Shown here: piece by piece, positions 26,187-33,601 of the stretch
How the letters are laid out: each line of letters begins with the position of its first letter
Position numbering within the stretch: the first letter of the stretch is position 1
Source: Saccharofermentans sp.
GTDB taxonomy: Bacteria; Bacillota; Clostridia; Saccharofermentanales; Saccharofermentanaceae
DNA: 33,601 bases
Assembly (NCBI GenBank): GCA_024684815.1
Contig: JAIKWL010000062.1
Location: 1 to 33,601, forward strand
Direction of reading: 5' to 3'
The notes under the pieces: generated by a model
The model's input: only the letters and a program-made list of their open reading frames with translations
Told to the model about the DNA's origin: nothing
Database searches by the model: none
Made by a program: the position numbers and the translations under genes

Positions 26187-27077
26187 TCAGAATCCGAATA
26201 ACGTCATTATCTTTCCGGAGTACAGAAGGAACATCATAAGGACAGCATAAAGCAGGCATAAAGCCAGCAATGCTTTATCGTGAAATAACACTTCTGTAGG
26301 ATCACCGTCAGAAGTCCCCTTTTCTATGTTAAGGCAGTATTTTAACGTGATGAGCAGAACTACCGGAACAGTGAATAAGATCTTGTTGTTGCCGTAATGC
26401 TCAACAGTAACGCTGTCCATAGTCCACAGCGCATAGAATGTGTTTGCCATAGCAAGACAAAGATACATGCTCTTATCGAGGAAATTAAGGTTGTAACCCT
26501 TAAGTGCTTTTCTGGTATCTCCGGAGCTTTCTGAGATAAGTTCGTTGCGGCGCTTGCCGAAAGCCATGAAGAAAGAAAGCGTGATTACCGTAAGATAAAG
26601 CCAGCCTGAAACTTCGATGCCGGTAATCGCAGCACCGAAAATAACTCTTATAAGAAATCCGGATACAAGGATAGTTACATCCAACAAAGGGATGTTCTTG
26701 AGTCCTGCACTGTACAGGAAGTTGACTGCAATATAGATCAGCAGAAGTGCTAAGGCTGTAAGGTTGAAGATAAAGGCAAAACATATTCCTGAAAGGATGA
26801 GGCACGCTATAGCTGTTATGATCGAAGCCTTAACTGAGATCTTCCCGCTAGCGATAGGTCTGTTCTTCTTTTTAGGATGAAGAGCATCCCTGTCCTTGTC
26901 CTTGATGTCATTAAAAATATAAACAGCAGAAGTGGCCAGACAGAAAGCAACAAAGCCGATAAAGCAGTTTATCAGTTTATCTGCTTTAAGCAGTTGGCCG
27001 CTGAATAATAAAGCAGCAAAGATCAACAGATTCTTAATATAGTGTTTGATCCTTATCAACTTCAGATAATCTTTCAT
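26187..27077 (-). CDS. UbiA-family decaprenyl-phosphate phosphoribosyltransferase-like protein
   Basis: The 296-residue product is a UbiA-superfamily prenyltransferase with about eight to nine membrane helices. The first Asp-rich motif, NDIKDKDRDALHP followed by KKKNRPIASG, closely follows the pattern of DPPR synthase (mycobacterial Rv3806c), which attaches phosphoribose from PRPP to decaprenyl phosphate. LLDVTILVSGFLIRVIFG and the cytoplasmic loop with FGKRRNE are also family-like. GGAGG lies just before the ATG (read on the minus strand). The gene runs convergent to the GT-C-like gene with a 10-base gap. If correct, the cell may make a ribose- or arabinose-containing surface glycan, though the substrate could differ. 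Confidence 0.82.
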   Translation of the reverse strand: MKDYLKLIRIKHYIKNLLIFAALLFSGQLLKADKLINCFIGFVAFCLATSAVYIFNDIKDKDRDALHPKKKNRPIASGKISVKASIITAIACLILSGICFAFIFNLTALALLLIYIAVNFLYSAGLKNIPLLDVTILVSGFLIRVIFGAAITGIEVSGWLYLTVITLSFFMAFGKRRNELISESSGDTRKALKGYNLNFLDKSMYLCLAMANTFYALWTMDSVTVEHYGNNKILFTVPVVLLITLKYCLNIEKGTSDGDPTEVLFHDKALLALCLLYAVLMMFLLYSGKIMTLFGF

Positions 27078-27128
27078 TGTTTCCTCCGCAGGTTCTCTAT
27101 CCGGAAATATTTTAATAGGAAAACGTGA

Positions 27129-27175
27129 ATATATAAAGGGCTGTCCGGAAAGTTCGATACTTTCAAGACAGCCCT
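27129..27175 (-). terminator. Rho-independent terminator of tRNA-Thr
   Basis: AGGGCTGTC (27137-27145) pairs with GACAGCCCT (27167-27175), with an inner GAAAGT/ACTTTC pairing. Read on the minus strand the stem is followed by TTTATATATT, fitting a terminator 10 bases downstream of the tRNA. Confidence 0.87.
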
Positions 27176-27184
27176 GATCGTTAA

Positions 27185-27259
27185 TGGAGCCAAAGGCGGG
27201 AATCGAACCCGCGACCTATTCATTACGAGTGAATTGCTCTACCCCTGAGCCACTTTGGC
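27185..27259 (-). tRNA. tRNA-Thr (anticodon CGU)
   Basis: The minus strand folds as a 75-base tRNA: acceptor GCCAAAG paired with CTTTGGC, discriminator T and an encoded CCA; a D-arm with GGGGTAGAGC; an anticodon stem ATTCA/TGAAT around the seven-base loop CTCGTAA with anticodon CGT; and a T-arm GCGGGTTCGAATCCCGC. Anticodon CGU reads ACG codons, so it is tRNA-Thr. It is a lone gene with its own promoter and terminator. Confidence 0.97.
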
Positions 27260-27269
27260 GTGCCATAAA

Positions 27270-27298
27270 AATATACCCATTTGGGAGATAAGTGTCAA
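27270..27298 (-). promoter_or_regulatory. Promoter of tRNA-Thr
   Basis: On the minus strand a perfect TTGACA (27293-27298) and TATATT (27270-27275) are 17 bases apart. Transcription would begin about 5 bases before the mature tRNA. A strong promoter is expected for a stable RNA. Confidence 0.88.
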
Positions 27299-27326
27299 GT
27301 GAGAAGGGAAACGGGAATAAGAATGA

Positions 27327-27332
27327 TATAAT
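27327..27332 (+). promoter_or_regulatory. Candidate -10 box for the solute-binding lipoprotein gene
   Basis: A perfect TATAAT lies 25 bases before the ATG at 27357, on the strand opposite to the tRNA promoter. No good -35 hexamer is found at 16-18 bases, so support is partial. Confidence 0.4.
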
Positions 27333-27356
27333 TGCTTTATCGGAGGACTGATACTG

Positions 27357-28739
27357 ATGAAGCCTGTTTGTTTTACAAGAAGATCGATAAGTCTTTTGTT
27401 GTGTGCGTCTTTGACCGGCGCGGTCCTGACAGGCTGTAAAAAGGGCGATGATATGTTTCCTTCGATAGGCGTTCCTGATGTTCAGACTAGCCAGACTGAT
27501 GAATCTGACGGGACTGTCCAGACCACACCTGAAAATGAGATACGTCATTTGAGTGTTGCTCTGCCTTATTCGGATCTTACGGTTCAGTGTCTGGCATCAA
27601 TGCTTTACTGCAAGAATAACGGGCTTTGGGACAGTGCGGAGAGCGGTCTTACTATAGATACAGATTATCTTTCTTCTGTTGCGACCAATTATGTGATAAC
27701 TAATATCGGATGCGGAAGCACCGGTGCGAGCCTGGGCGCGGTCAAGGCATGGCAGGATGAGGGCAACACTCCGGATCTTTTCCTGGCACAGGACAGTGAA
27801 GCGATGTGGAAGGGCGGATATGTGGAAGACCTTAACGGATATCTTTCTGACAGCACATATCTGAACGCACAGCAGATCTTTACCGGCGCTCTCACCAACG
27901 ATTCATACGACGGCATCTTCTTTGCGGTTCCGCATTTCTGTTCAGCAGAGCTCATAATGGGCAACTCAGGTTTTATTCCGTCGGAGAGCGGCAAACTTCA
28001 GACGAAGAGCACGACTGAGGATATGGCGGAATATCTGCTTGAGATCAGTGAGGAATATTCCTGTGTGCCTTTTGCATCTGCTTATGAGCTCATACCGTAT
28101 CTCGGTTCTGCTTTTAACGGCGATGAGCCGACTTCTTATATGGTGTTTGACGAATATATAAAAGACAAGGATTCTGCAGGGGAGATCATTGAGGGCGCAT
28201 CTTCATATATCAGAGGCCTTTATACAGATGAACTTGCATCTGACAGTTCGGAAGGATCTGATCCTGTGTATTCAAGACAGGCAGCTTTGTGGGCTGATTC
28301 CTCAGCTAATGTCAGAGCCTGGGCGGATTATTATCCCGGAAGGCTATATCTTTTGCATCTGCCTTGTGATGATGCGACGAATACAGGCGTTCCTTATATC
28401 AGCACTTATTCGCTGTGTGTCACTAAAGATTCCGCAAACAGCGGCTTTGCTGCCGAGTTTGCAGCATTCATTTCTTTCGATCCTGATGCGCAGATGCTCA
28501 TATACAGACTTGAAGATATGACAGGTCTCATGCCTCTTACAAGAAACGATTCTGTATGGGATCTGATATCTGAGGATGAGCTTTTCGGACACATGGCATC
28601 TGATATAAGGCAGACAATGGATAACGCTGTTTACTGTCCTTCGTCTTATGACAGTAAGGTCTTCACTAATACCAATGAATATACGGCAGAGTTTGTAAAA
28701 GACGACGATGAATTTGACGCGGAGAAATGTTATGGCTGA
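27357..28739 (+). CDS. Extracellular solute-binding lipoprotein (family 1-like)
   Basis: The 460-residue product has a signal peptide with basic start, hydrophobic core (ISLLLCASLTGAVLTGC) and a clear lipobox LTGC near residue 26, followed by an acidic Thr/Ser-rich linker. The mature part resembles family 1 ABC sugar-binding proteins: NTPDLFLAQDSEAMWKGGYV, EDLNGYLSD and a C-terminal MTGLMPLTRND-type segment. No permease or ATPase gene lies nearby, so it is either an orphan binding protein or a sensor. CGGAGG lies 10 bases before the ATG. Its last 8 bases overlap the next gene. Confidence 0.85.
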   Translation: MKPVCFTRRSISLLLCASLTGAVLTGCKKGDDMFPSIGVPDVQTSQTDESDGTVQTTPENEIRHLSVALPYSDLTVQCLASMLYCKNNGLWDSAESGLTIDTDYLSSVATNYVITNIGCGSTGASLGAVKAWQDEGNTPDLFLAQDSEAMWKGGYVEDLNGYLSDSTYLNAQQIFTGALTNDSYDGIFFAVPHFCSAELIMGNSGFIPSESGKLQTKSTTEDMAEYLLEISEEYSCVPFASAYELIPYLGSAFNGDEPTSYMVFDEYIKDKDSAGEIIEGASSYIRGLYTDELASDSSEGSDPVYSRQAALWADSSANVRAWADYYPGRLYLLHLPCDDATNTGVPYISTYSLCVTKDSANSGFAAEFAAFISFDPDAQMLIYRLEDMTGLMPLTRNDSVWDLISEDELFGHMASDIRQTMDNAVYCPSSYDSKVFTNTNEYTAEFVKDDDEFDAEKCYG

Positions 28740-29814
28740 CAAGATCGATCTGAAAAAGATTCATATAGCTGACAGCTCCGAGCTTCGCAGACGGGGCTTG
28801 ATGGAAGGAACCCTGAAACTCATAGAAGATGACATCAGGTCATTCGGTACAGGAAGCCAGGGTGAGGCTCTCCTTGCATGCAAAGCCGGTGTGATCTATG
28901 CGCTGGTAAAGCTTTTCAGACCTGACAGGAAGAAGTGCAGGGCACACATTGAATTTGTCTTTACTCCTGATGCAAATGCCGATACACAGAGCGGTGTTGT
29001 CGATGAAGTCTTGAGATATTGTTTCCGCGAGGAATACTATCACAAAGTGACGGTCATATGTAATCACGGAAATGAAGGACTTGAGAGGATCCTCACAGGT
29101 GCCGGTTTTATCCAGGAGGCTGTGCTGAGGGATGAGGTCAGACTTAAGAACGGCTTTGAAGATGCAGGGCTTTTTGCCATGATGTCTTATGAGTATCCCA
29201 GATATAATATCTGCTTTGTCCCTTTTGAACGCGGTGTGGCTATGGTGTGCGGCGGAGCTGATTTTGTGGATTCGGTCAGCCTTTTCCATTACGGCCAGAA
29301 GATAGATGACCCGTTTGCCTTTAATATTGCGGCAGGTCTCGGCCTGCTTGACGGTAACGGCTGTATCGCAAGAAATGATGACGGCAGATACAATCTAGGC
29401 AAGAAACAGCTTGCTTACCTTCCTGAAGAGCTCGCAAAAGCTTATACGGAACTTCGTGAGTATTTTGATTCTATGAGAGCCGGATTTGACATACGTGTAA
29501 GGTTTTCCACGGGAACAACGTTCCAGAAAAAAGTCTGGAATGCGCTCGGTACGATCCCATACGGCGGTACTGCCAGTTATGAGGATATAGCGCTTAAGCT
29601 GACTGACGGTAATCTCAAAGATGCAAGGAAGATCACGAGAGCGGTAGGCGCTGCCTGTTCTGACAATCCAGTTGCCGTTATCGTTCCGTGCCACCGTGTA
29701 ATCGGTAAGGACGGAAGCATCGTGGGTTATGCAGCGGGAATCGATATAAAAGACTATCTGCTCCTGCATGAGAGCTTTACGGCGGTGACACCGCTGATAT
29801 CCAAGGAGGGGTAA
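28732..29814 (+). CDS. GNAT acetyltransferase-like domain fused to O6-alkylguanine-DNA alkyltransferase
   Basis: The 360-residue product has an N-terminal GNAT-like domain (about 1-165), whose end reads like RimJ/RimL relatives (NEGLERILTGAGFIQEAVLRD, then AMMSYEY), a middle segment (about 165-250), and a C-terminal methylguanine methyltransferase domain (about 255-350). The latter has FQKKVWNALGTIPYGGTASYEDIA and the active-site Cys in VPCHRVIGKDGSIVGYAAG, so suicidal removal of alkyl groups from DNA guanine is expected. The acetyl-CoA loop of the GNAT part is not the canonical R/QxxGxG, so its activity is uncertain. I chose the ATG at 28732 (MADKIDLKK) because GGAGA is 7 bases upstream; the gene overlaps the preceding one by 8 bases. 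A flavin reductase gene follows after 2 bases. Confidence 0.88.
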   Translation: MADKIDLKKIHIADSSELRRRGLMEGTLKLIEDDIRSFGTGSQGEALLACKAGVIYALVKLFRPDRKKCRAHIEFVFTPDANADTQSGVVDEVLRYCFREEYYHKVTVICNHGNEGLERILTGAGFIQEAVLRDEVRLKNGFEDAGLFAMMSYEYPRYNICFVPFERGVAMVCGGADFVDSVSLFHYGQKIDDPFAFNIAAGLGLLDGNGCIARNDDGRYNLGKKQLAYLPEELAKAYTELREYFDSMRAGFDIRVRFSTGTTFQKKVWNALGTIPYGGTASYEDIALKLTDGNLKDARKITRAVGAACSDNPVAVIVPCHRVIGKDGSIVGYAAGIDIKDYLLLHESFTAVTPLISKEG

Positions 29815-29816
29815 AC

Positions 29817-30443
29817 ATGGCAAAACACGATAAGATCGAAGTGGGAGTGTCTACGATACTTAATCCCGTTCCTGTTGTTATGGTCTCTTCGGCAGGCAAA
29901 GATCCCGGTACTGCTGAAGGTCGTCCGAACATCATGACTGCAGCCTGGGCCGGGACGGTCAATTCAGAACCTCCCATGATTTCAGTCAGCATCAGGAAAT
30001 CAAGACACACACATAAGCTGATAACTGAAACCGGTGAATTCGTGGTGAACCTCGTTTCAAAGTCTTTATGCAAAGCCTGTGACTATTGCGGTGTAAGGGG
30101 CGGCGAAAAGGAAGACAAGTTCAAATCCTGCTCACTGACACCTGTTAAGGCCGAAGGACTTGAATATGCATATGCGGTCAAGGAAGCGCCCGTATCGATC
30201 TCCTGTGTTGTAAAGAGCGTTTCGGAACTTGGATCACACGATATGTTCATCGGTGAGATAAAAGCCGTTACGGCTGATTCCTATCTGCTCGATGAGAACG
30301 GCAAACTTTGCCTGGAGAATGCAAGGCTTGTCGCCTATAACCACGGAGAGTATTATCTCCTGGGCGAGAAACTCGGCTTTTTCGGCTATTCGGTGGCAAG
30401 TGAAGATATTATCAGAAAGAGAATGGGAAAGAATAAAAAATGA
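29817..30443 (+). CDS. Flavin reductase-like FMN-binding protein
   Basis: The 208-residue product matches the flavin reductase-like split-barrel family that binds FMN: ILNPVPVVMVSS at the start, NIMTAAWAGTVNSEPPMISVSI, the SRHTHKLITETGEFVVNLVS segment, and a Cys-containing CKACDYCGVRGGEKEDKF stretch, common in Clostridia and archaeal members. Roles include electron transfer or flavin reduction, with substrate unknown. AGGAGG at the end of the previous gene serves as ribosome binding site. The stop overlaps the next ATG (ATGA), so translation is coupled to the NUDIX gene. Confidence 0.9.
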   Translation: MAKHDKIEVGVSTILNPVPVVMVSSAGKDPGTAEGRPNIMTAAWAGTVNSEPPMISVSIRKSRHTHKLITETGEFVVNLVSKSLCKACDYCGVRGGEKEDKFKSCSLTPVKAEGLEYAYAVKEAPVSISCVVKSVSELGSHDMFIGEIKAVTADSYLLDENGKLCLENARLVAYNHGEYYLLGEKLGFFGYSVASEDIIRKRMGKNKK

Positions 30444-31003
30444 AGTTCATAGGTATCAAAAAAGTCCATGAAGGACGTTTTATAACTGCTTACAACGCTG
30501 AATATGAGACAGAAATCGGCAACCGCAAGATATATGAGATGAGTTCGAGAGATAAGAACATCACGAGCCTTGAAGACCTGAAGCGCGAGAAATGTGATGC
30601 GGTAGTTCTGATAATCATGACGCCGGACGGGCAGAAGATACTGCTCAACAGGGAGTTCAGAATGGCTGTCGGTGAGTTCGCATATAATTTTCCGGCAGGA
30701 CTCATAGACGAAGGCGAGAATCCGGAAGAAGCCGCAGCAAGAGAATTATGGGAAGAGACCGGGCTGAAGCTCGTATCAATTGATGAGGTCCTTCCGATGA
30801 GTTACTCCGGTGTCGGTCTTACCAATGAGAGGAGCTGCTGTGTCCTTGGCACGGCCGAAGGGGATTTTGCTCCGAGCACTTCCGATGAGGAAGAGATAGA
30901 AGCCTGCTGGTATTCCAAGGAGGAGGTCAGGGAGCTTCTTAAGACCTCAACTCATTTTGCTGCAAGGACCCAGGCATTCTGTTACTGGTGGGCCAGAACT
31001 TAA
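30440..31003 (+). CDS. NUDIX hydrolase (ADP-ribose pyrophosphatase-like)
   Basis: The 187-residue product carries a perfect NUDIX box spanning about residues 91-113: G followed by five residues, then E, seven residues and RELWEETGL. This binds the catalytic metal. The preceding VVLIIMTPDGQKILLNREFR and NFPAG elements and total length suggest the ADP-ribose/nucleoside-diphosphate sugar group, which cleaves X-linked nucleoside diphosphates in the cytoplasm. The substrate cannot be fixed by eye. The gene overlaps the flavin reductase gene by 4 bases and is the last in its operon; the next gene has its own promoter. Confidence 0.92.
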   Translation: MKFIGIKKVHEGRFITAYNAEYETEIGNRKIYEMSSRDKNITSLEDLKREKCDAVVLIIMTPDGQKILLNREFRMAVGEFAYNFPAGLIDEGENPEEAAARELWEETGLKLVSIDEVLPMSYSGVGLTNERSCCVLGTAEGDFAPSTSDEEEIEACWYSKEEVRELLKTSTHFAARTQAFCYWWART

Positions 31004-31020
31004 CTGACAAGTAAAAATAC

Positions 31021-31049
31021 TTGACACACCCTCATTCCTTTGTTATTAT
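31021..31049 (+). promoter_or_regulatory. Promoter of the ylxM-ffh operon
   Basis: A perfect TTGACA (31021-31026) and TATTAT (31044-31049) are 17 bases apart. Transcription would start near 31056, about 28 bases before ylxM. A short palindrome (CAAGTA-AAAA-TACTTG, 31008-31023) overlaps the -35 box. Confidence 0.88.
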
Positions 31050-31083
31050 GTGCAGGCTTATTACTTGGGAGGCCTGCCTTTAA

Positions 31084-31410
31084 ATGCGCGAAAAATCAGT
31101 AAGAACAGATCTTTTGCTCGATTTCTACGGCAATCTCCTTACGCCCAAGATGAGGCGCACATGCGAAAGCTACTACAACGATGACCTTTCTCTGGCTGAG
31201 ATCGCCGAAGCGGAAGGAATCTCAAGACAGGGTGTCCACGACACGGTCAAGAGAGCGGAGAAGCAGCTTGAAGAGTATGAAGAGAAATTAGGCCTTCTTT
31301 CTCTTTTCGAGAAACAGCAGGCAAAAGCAAAGAGAGCTTTGGCACATCTTAAGGACGGCGATGCCGGCAAGGCTGCCAAAGAGCTCGAAGAATTGATAGA
31401 GGAAATGTAA
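31084..31410 (+). CDS. ylxM: YlxM (UPF0122) helix-turn-helix SRP-associated protein
   Basis: The 108-residue length and sequence fit the YlxM family: LLLDFYGNLLTPKMRRTCESYYNDDLSLAEIAE followed by the helix-turn-helix GISRQGVHDTVKRAEKQLEEYE. In Firmicutes this gene regularly lies before ffh, and the protein is linked with the signal recognition particle pathway, where it modulates SRP GTPase activity in studied species. GGGAGG lies 11 bases before the ATG. It is separated from ffh by 4 bases. Confidence 0.93.
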   Translation: MREKSVRTDLLLDFYGNLLTPKMRRTCESYYNDDLSLAEIAEAEGISRQGVHDTVKRAEKQLEEYEEKLGLLSLFEKQQAKAKRALAHLKDGDAGKAAKELEELIEEM

Positions 31411-31414
31411 CAAA

Positions 31415-32953
31415 GTGTTTGAGAGCTTATCTGAAAAGCTTCAGAATATAACTTCAAAGATGCGCGGCAAGGCACGCGTAAGCGAGAGCGACATCAAAGA
31501 AATGATGCGTGAGATCCGCATGGCTCTTTTGGAGGCTGATGTTAACTACAGCGTCGTAAAAGAATTCGTTGCGGACATGACTGAGCAGTGCAAGGGCGCT
31601 GATGTTCAGGAGTCATTTACTCCCGGCCAGCAGATAGTAAAGATCGTAAGAGACTCTCTTACCGAACTCCTTGGCGGAGAAGACGGTGAAGAGAAACTCA
31701 ATGTCTCCGATACCGGATTTAATATCATTATCCTTTACGGTCTCCAGGGTGCAGGTAAGACCACCACGGCCGCTAAATTGGCCAGACTGTTAAAAGAGAA
31801 CGGCAAGAAGCCTATGCTCGTATCAGTCGACGTTCACAGACCTGCAGCTGCCCAGCAGCTCAAGGTACTGGCTGATTCAGTCGGTGTTGAGTGCTATATC
31901 GATCCTGAAGAGAAGGATGCGGTCAAGATCGCTAAAGACGGTGAAGGCAGAGCCAGATATATGCTCTGCAATTACCTTATCGTGGATACGGCAGGACGTA
32001 CTGTCGCAGACGAGGAGCTGATGGAGGAACTGCGCGATATCGCCTCTGCAGTCAATCCCACAGAGAAGCTGCTTGTAGTTGATGCAATGATCGGTCAGGA
32101 AGCCGTGAATGTTGCCCAGCTCTTTGAGCAGAACATCGGCATGGACGGCTTCATCATGACAAAGCTTGACGGTGATGCCAGAGGCGGTGCTGCTTTATCT
32201 ATCAGGAAACTTACTAATAAGCCTATCAAATACATCTGTACCGGTGAGAAGGTAGATGCCATCGAGAGATTCTATCCTCAGCGTATGGCCGACAGGATCC
32301 TCGGTATGGGCGACGTTGTAAGCCTTATCGAGAAAGCCCAGCAGAACATAGACGAGGAAGAAGCCCGCAAGACCATGGAACGCATGATGGGCAGCAGTTA
32401 TAACCTCGATGACCTTTACGACCAGTTCAAGCAGATGAAGAAGATGGGCTCTCTTAAAGATCTTGTCGGTATGATGCCCGGTGCTGCCGGTAAGGTAAAT
32501 GAAGAGGATCTTGATGATAAGATCGTCGACAGACAGATGGCTATCATCAGTTCCATGACAAAGAAGGAGAGAAGAGCTCCTTCCATCCTTAATGCGAGCA
32601 GAAGAAAGAGGATCGCGGCAGGTGCCGGAGTCCAGGTCTCTGATGTCAATAAGCTTATTACCCAGTATGAGCAGACCGCAAAGCTCATGAAGCAGTTCTC
32701 TAACGGCAAGGGCGGCTTTAAGATGCCTAAAGGCATGGCAAGGCAGGCAGCAAAGATGGGTCTTAAAGGCGGAATGGGTAACATGGGAGGCCTGGGAGGT
32801 TTTGGCAATATGGGAGGCATGGGAGGTCTTGGAACCGGAATGCCTCAGGGCCTCGGAAGCTTCTCAGCTCCTAAGGAAGATTACGATGACGGCTCACCGT
32901 TCGTTCCTTCGGGCAGACGTGACCGTAAAAAGAAGCGTAAGGGCAGAAGATAA
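31415..32953 (+). CDS. ffh: Signal recognition particle protein Ffh
   Basis: Ffh is the SRP GTPase that binds signal peptides and 4.5S/6S RNA and delivers ribosomes to the membrane via FtsY. The 512-residue product has the N domain (about 1-90), the G domain with [31 protein letters not shown] and [14 protein letters not shown], and the M domain with [16 protein letters not shown] and a long Met/Gly-rich C-terminus (repeats of GGMG/GGLG, about 450-490) ending in a basic tail. The usual length is about 450, so the tail is extended, as in many Clostridia. The start is GTG at 31415, with GAGGAA about 11 bases upstream. Confidence 0.97.
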   Translation: MFESLSEKLQNITSKMRGKARVSESDIKEMMREIRMALLEADVNYSVVKEFVADMTEQCKGADVQESFTPGQQIVKIVRDSLTELLGGEDGEEKLNVSDTGFNIIILYGLQGAGKTTTAAKLARLLKENGKKPMLVSVDVHRPAAAQQLKVLADSVGVECYIDPEEKDAVKIAKDGEGRARYMLCNYLIVDTAGRTVADEELMEELRDIASAVNPTEKLLVVDAMIGQEAVNVAQLFEQNIGMDGFIMTKLDGDARGGAALSIRKLTNKPIKYICTGEKVDAIERFYPQRMADRILGMGDVVSLIEKAQQNIDEEEARKTMERMMGSSYNLDDLYDQFKQMKKMGSLKDLVGMMPGAAGKVNEEDLDDKIVDRQMAIISSMTKKERRAPSILNASRRKRIAAGAGVQVSDVNKLITQYEQTAKLMKQFSNGKGGFKMPKGMARQAAKMGLKGGMGNMGGLGGFGNMGGMGGLGTGMPQGLGSFSAPKEDYDDGSPFVPSGRRDRKKKRKGRR

Positions 32954-33023
32954 TGTCGATCCCGTCATAGACATGACGCAGATTATAAAACAAAAAACAA
33001 AATATTTTTTGGAGGAAAACAAA

Positions 33024-33266
33024 ATGGCAGTAAAGATTCGTTTGAGAAGAATGGGTAAGAAAAAGGCCCCTTTCTATCGTGTAGTAGTTGCTGATGCAAG
33101 ATACCCCAGAGACGGTCGTTTCATCGAGGAGATCGGATATTATGATCCCATGAAGGAAACAGACAGCGTAAAGATCGACAGCGATGCAGCAAAGAAGTGG
33201 ATCGCAAACGGCGCACAGCCCACAGATACAGTAAAGTCTCTTCTTAAGAAGCAGGGCATCATCTGA
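33024..33266 (+). CDS. rpsP: 30S ribosomal protein S16
   Basis: The 80-residue product begins [20 protein letters not shown], the conserved S16 start, and has [21 protein letters not shown]. Length is as usual. GGAGG lies 8 bases before the ATG at 33024; the frame is open upstream inside the end of ffh but that part has no S16 sequence. It lies in the standard Firmicutes order between ffh and khpA. Confidence 0.97.
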   Translation: MAVKIRLRRMGKKKAPFYRVVVADARYPRDGRFIEEIGYYDPMKETDSVKIDSDAAKKWIANGAQPTDTVKSLLKKQGII

Positions 33267-33315
33267 TAGTCTTCAGCTGAAGTCACTACAAGAATAATAG
33301 GAAGGAGATCTTTAC

Positions 33316-33546
33316 ATGGACGATTTATTGGTTTATATCGCCAGGGAATTAGTTAGCAATCCCGATGAGGTAAACGTAAAGAAGACGGAGCGCGGAAACA
33401 CCGTTGTTTTCGAGCTGTCCGTTGCTCCCGAAGATACAGGAAAGATTATCGGCAAGAACGGTAAGAGAGCCCAGGCTATCCGTTCTATCATGAAGGCAAA
33501 GTACCTCAAGGAAGGTAAGCGCGTTATAGTCGATATAGTAGGCTGA
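33316..33546 (+). CDS. khpA: KH-domain RNA-binding protein KhpA
   Basis: The 76-residue product is a single KH domain with the GxxG loop in IIGKNGKRAQAIRSIMKA. It matches KhpA (YlqC), which binds RNA together with KhpB in Firmicutes. The location between rpsP and rimM is the conserved one. AGGAAGGAG lies before the ATG. Confidence 0.95.
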   Translation: MDDLLVYIARELVSNPDEVNVKKTERGNTVVFELSVAPEDTGKIIGKNGKRAQAIRSIMKAKYLKEGKRVIVDIVG

Positions 33547-33551
33547 TTCTT

Positions 33552-33601
33552 TTGGAAAATCTCATCATTATAGGAAAGATTACCGGCGCGCACGGCGTCC
33601 G
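33552..33601 (+). CDS. rimM: Ribosome maturation factor RimM, N-terminal start (partial)
   Basis: A TTG at 33552 opens a frame reading (M)ENLIIIGKITGAHGV up to the window end, which matches the RimM N-terminus (IGKI.G.HG). No ATG is available in this frame after the khpA stop at 33546, so TTG is the likely start; a ribosome binding site is weak. RimM helps 16S rRNA processing near S19. The position after khpA is the standard one. Confidence 0.85.
   Translation, partial: MENLIIIGKITGAHGV

Noticed and set aside
32740-32860. Gly/Met repeats at the end of ffh as an unusual feature.
   Set aside because: Met/Gly-rich ends are common in Ffh M domains of Firmicutes.

Overview
The window looks like a chromosomal segment of a low-to-mid GC member of the Firmicutes, class Clostridia (a gut or rumen-type fermenter would fit). 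The reasons are the GlgC/GlgD pair for glycogen synthesis, the ylxM-ffh-rpsP-khpA-rimM gene order, a separate PurO-type IMP cyclohydrolase beside a stand-alone AICAR transformylase, strong GGAGG ribosome binding sites, and TTGACA/TATAAT promoters. No phage, insertion sequence, CRISPR array or rRNA is visible, and no stretch over 300 bases lacks a gene.

Layout: (1) 1-685, the end of a membrane protein gene and a convergent YfcE-type phosphodiesterase. (2) 905-2827, a cytoplasmic sugar-binding-like sensor fused to a GGDEF domain. (3) 3036-11378, a compact glycogen operon glgB-glgC-glgD-glgA-GH13 behind a clear promoter; GlgB and GlgA both carry long Lys/Ala-rich tails. (4) 11397-12440, a Ser-rich, two-helix, zinc-ribbon membrane protein gene with an in-frame TAA. 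(5) 12544-18394, a CapA-like lipoprotein followed by purE, purF, purN, purO and purH, closed by a strong terminator at 18409-18455. PurF keeps its transferase site and Fe-S cysteines but has lost key glutaminase residues. A nested hairpin element lies between purF and purN. (6) 18545-24429, a small membrane protein, a two-component system and an FtsX/MacB-type ABC exporter. (7) 24521-27077, a probable GT-C-like polytopic membrane protein convergent with a decaprenyl-phosphate phosphoribosyltransferase-like UbiA protein. (8) 27185-27259, tRNA-Thr(CGU) on the minus strand with its own promoter and terminator. (9) 27357-31003, a solute-binding lipoprotein, a GNAT-methyltransferase fusion, a flavin reductase-like protein and a NUDIX hydrolase, all overlapping or nearly so. 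(10) 31084 to the end, the SRP/ribosome maturation operon.

How the parts work together: the glycogen operon holds activation (GlgC/GlgD), elongation (GlgA), branching (GlgB) and a GH13 hydrolase for turnover, next to a possible sugar-sensing c-di-GMP enzyme. The purine genes cover the first committed step, GAR formylation, CAIR formation and the last two steps to IMP; purD, purL, purM, purC and purB must lie elsewhere. The points most worth following up are the degenerate PurF glutaminase, the paired tails on GlgA/GlgB, the in-frame stop at 11541, the nested hairpin at 15706-15779 and the GNAT-MGMT fusion. I did not find a clear, wholly new multi-gene system. All family calls come from reading motifs, without database searches.
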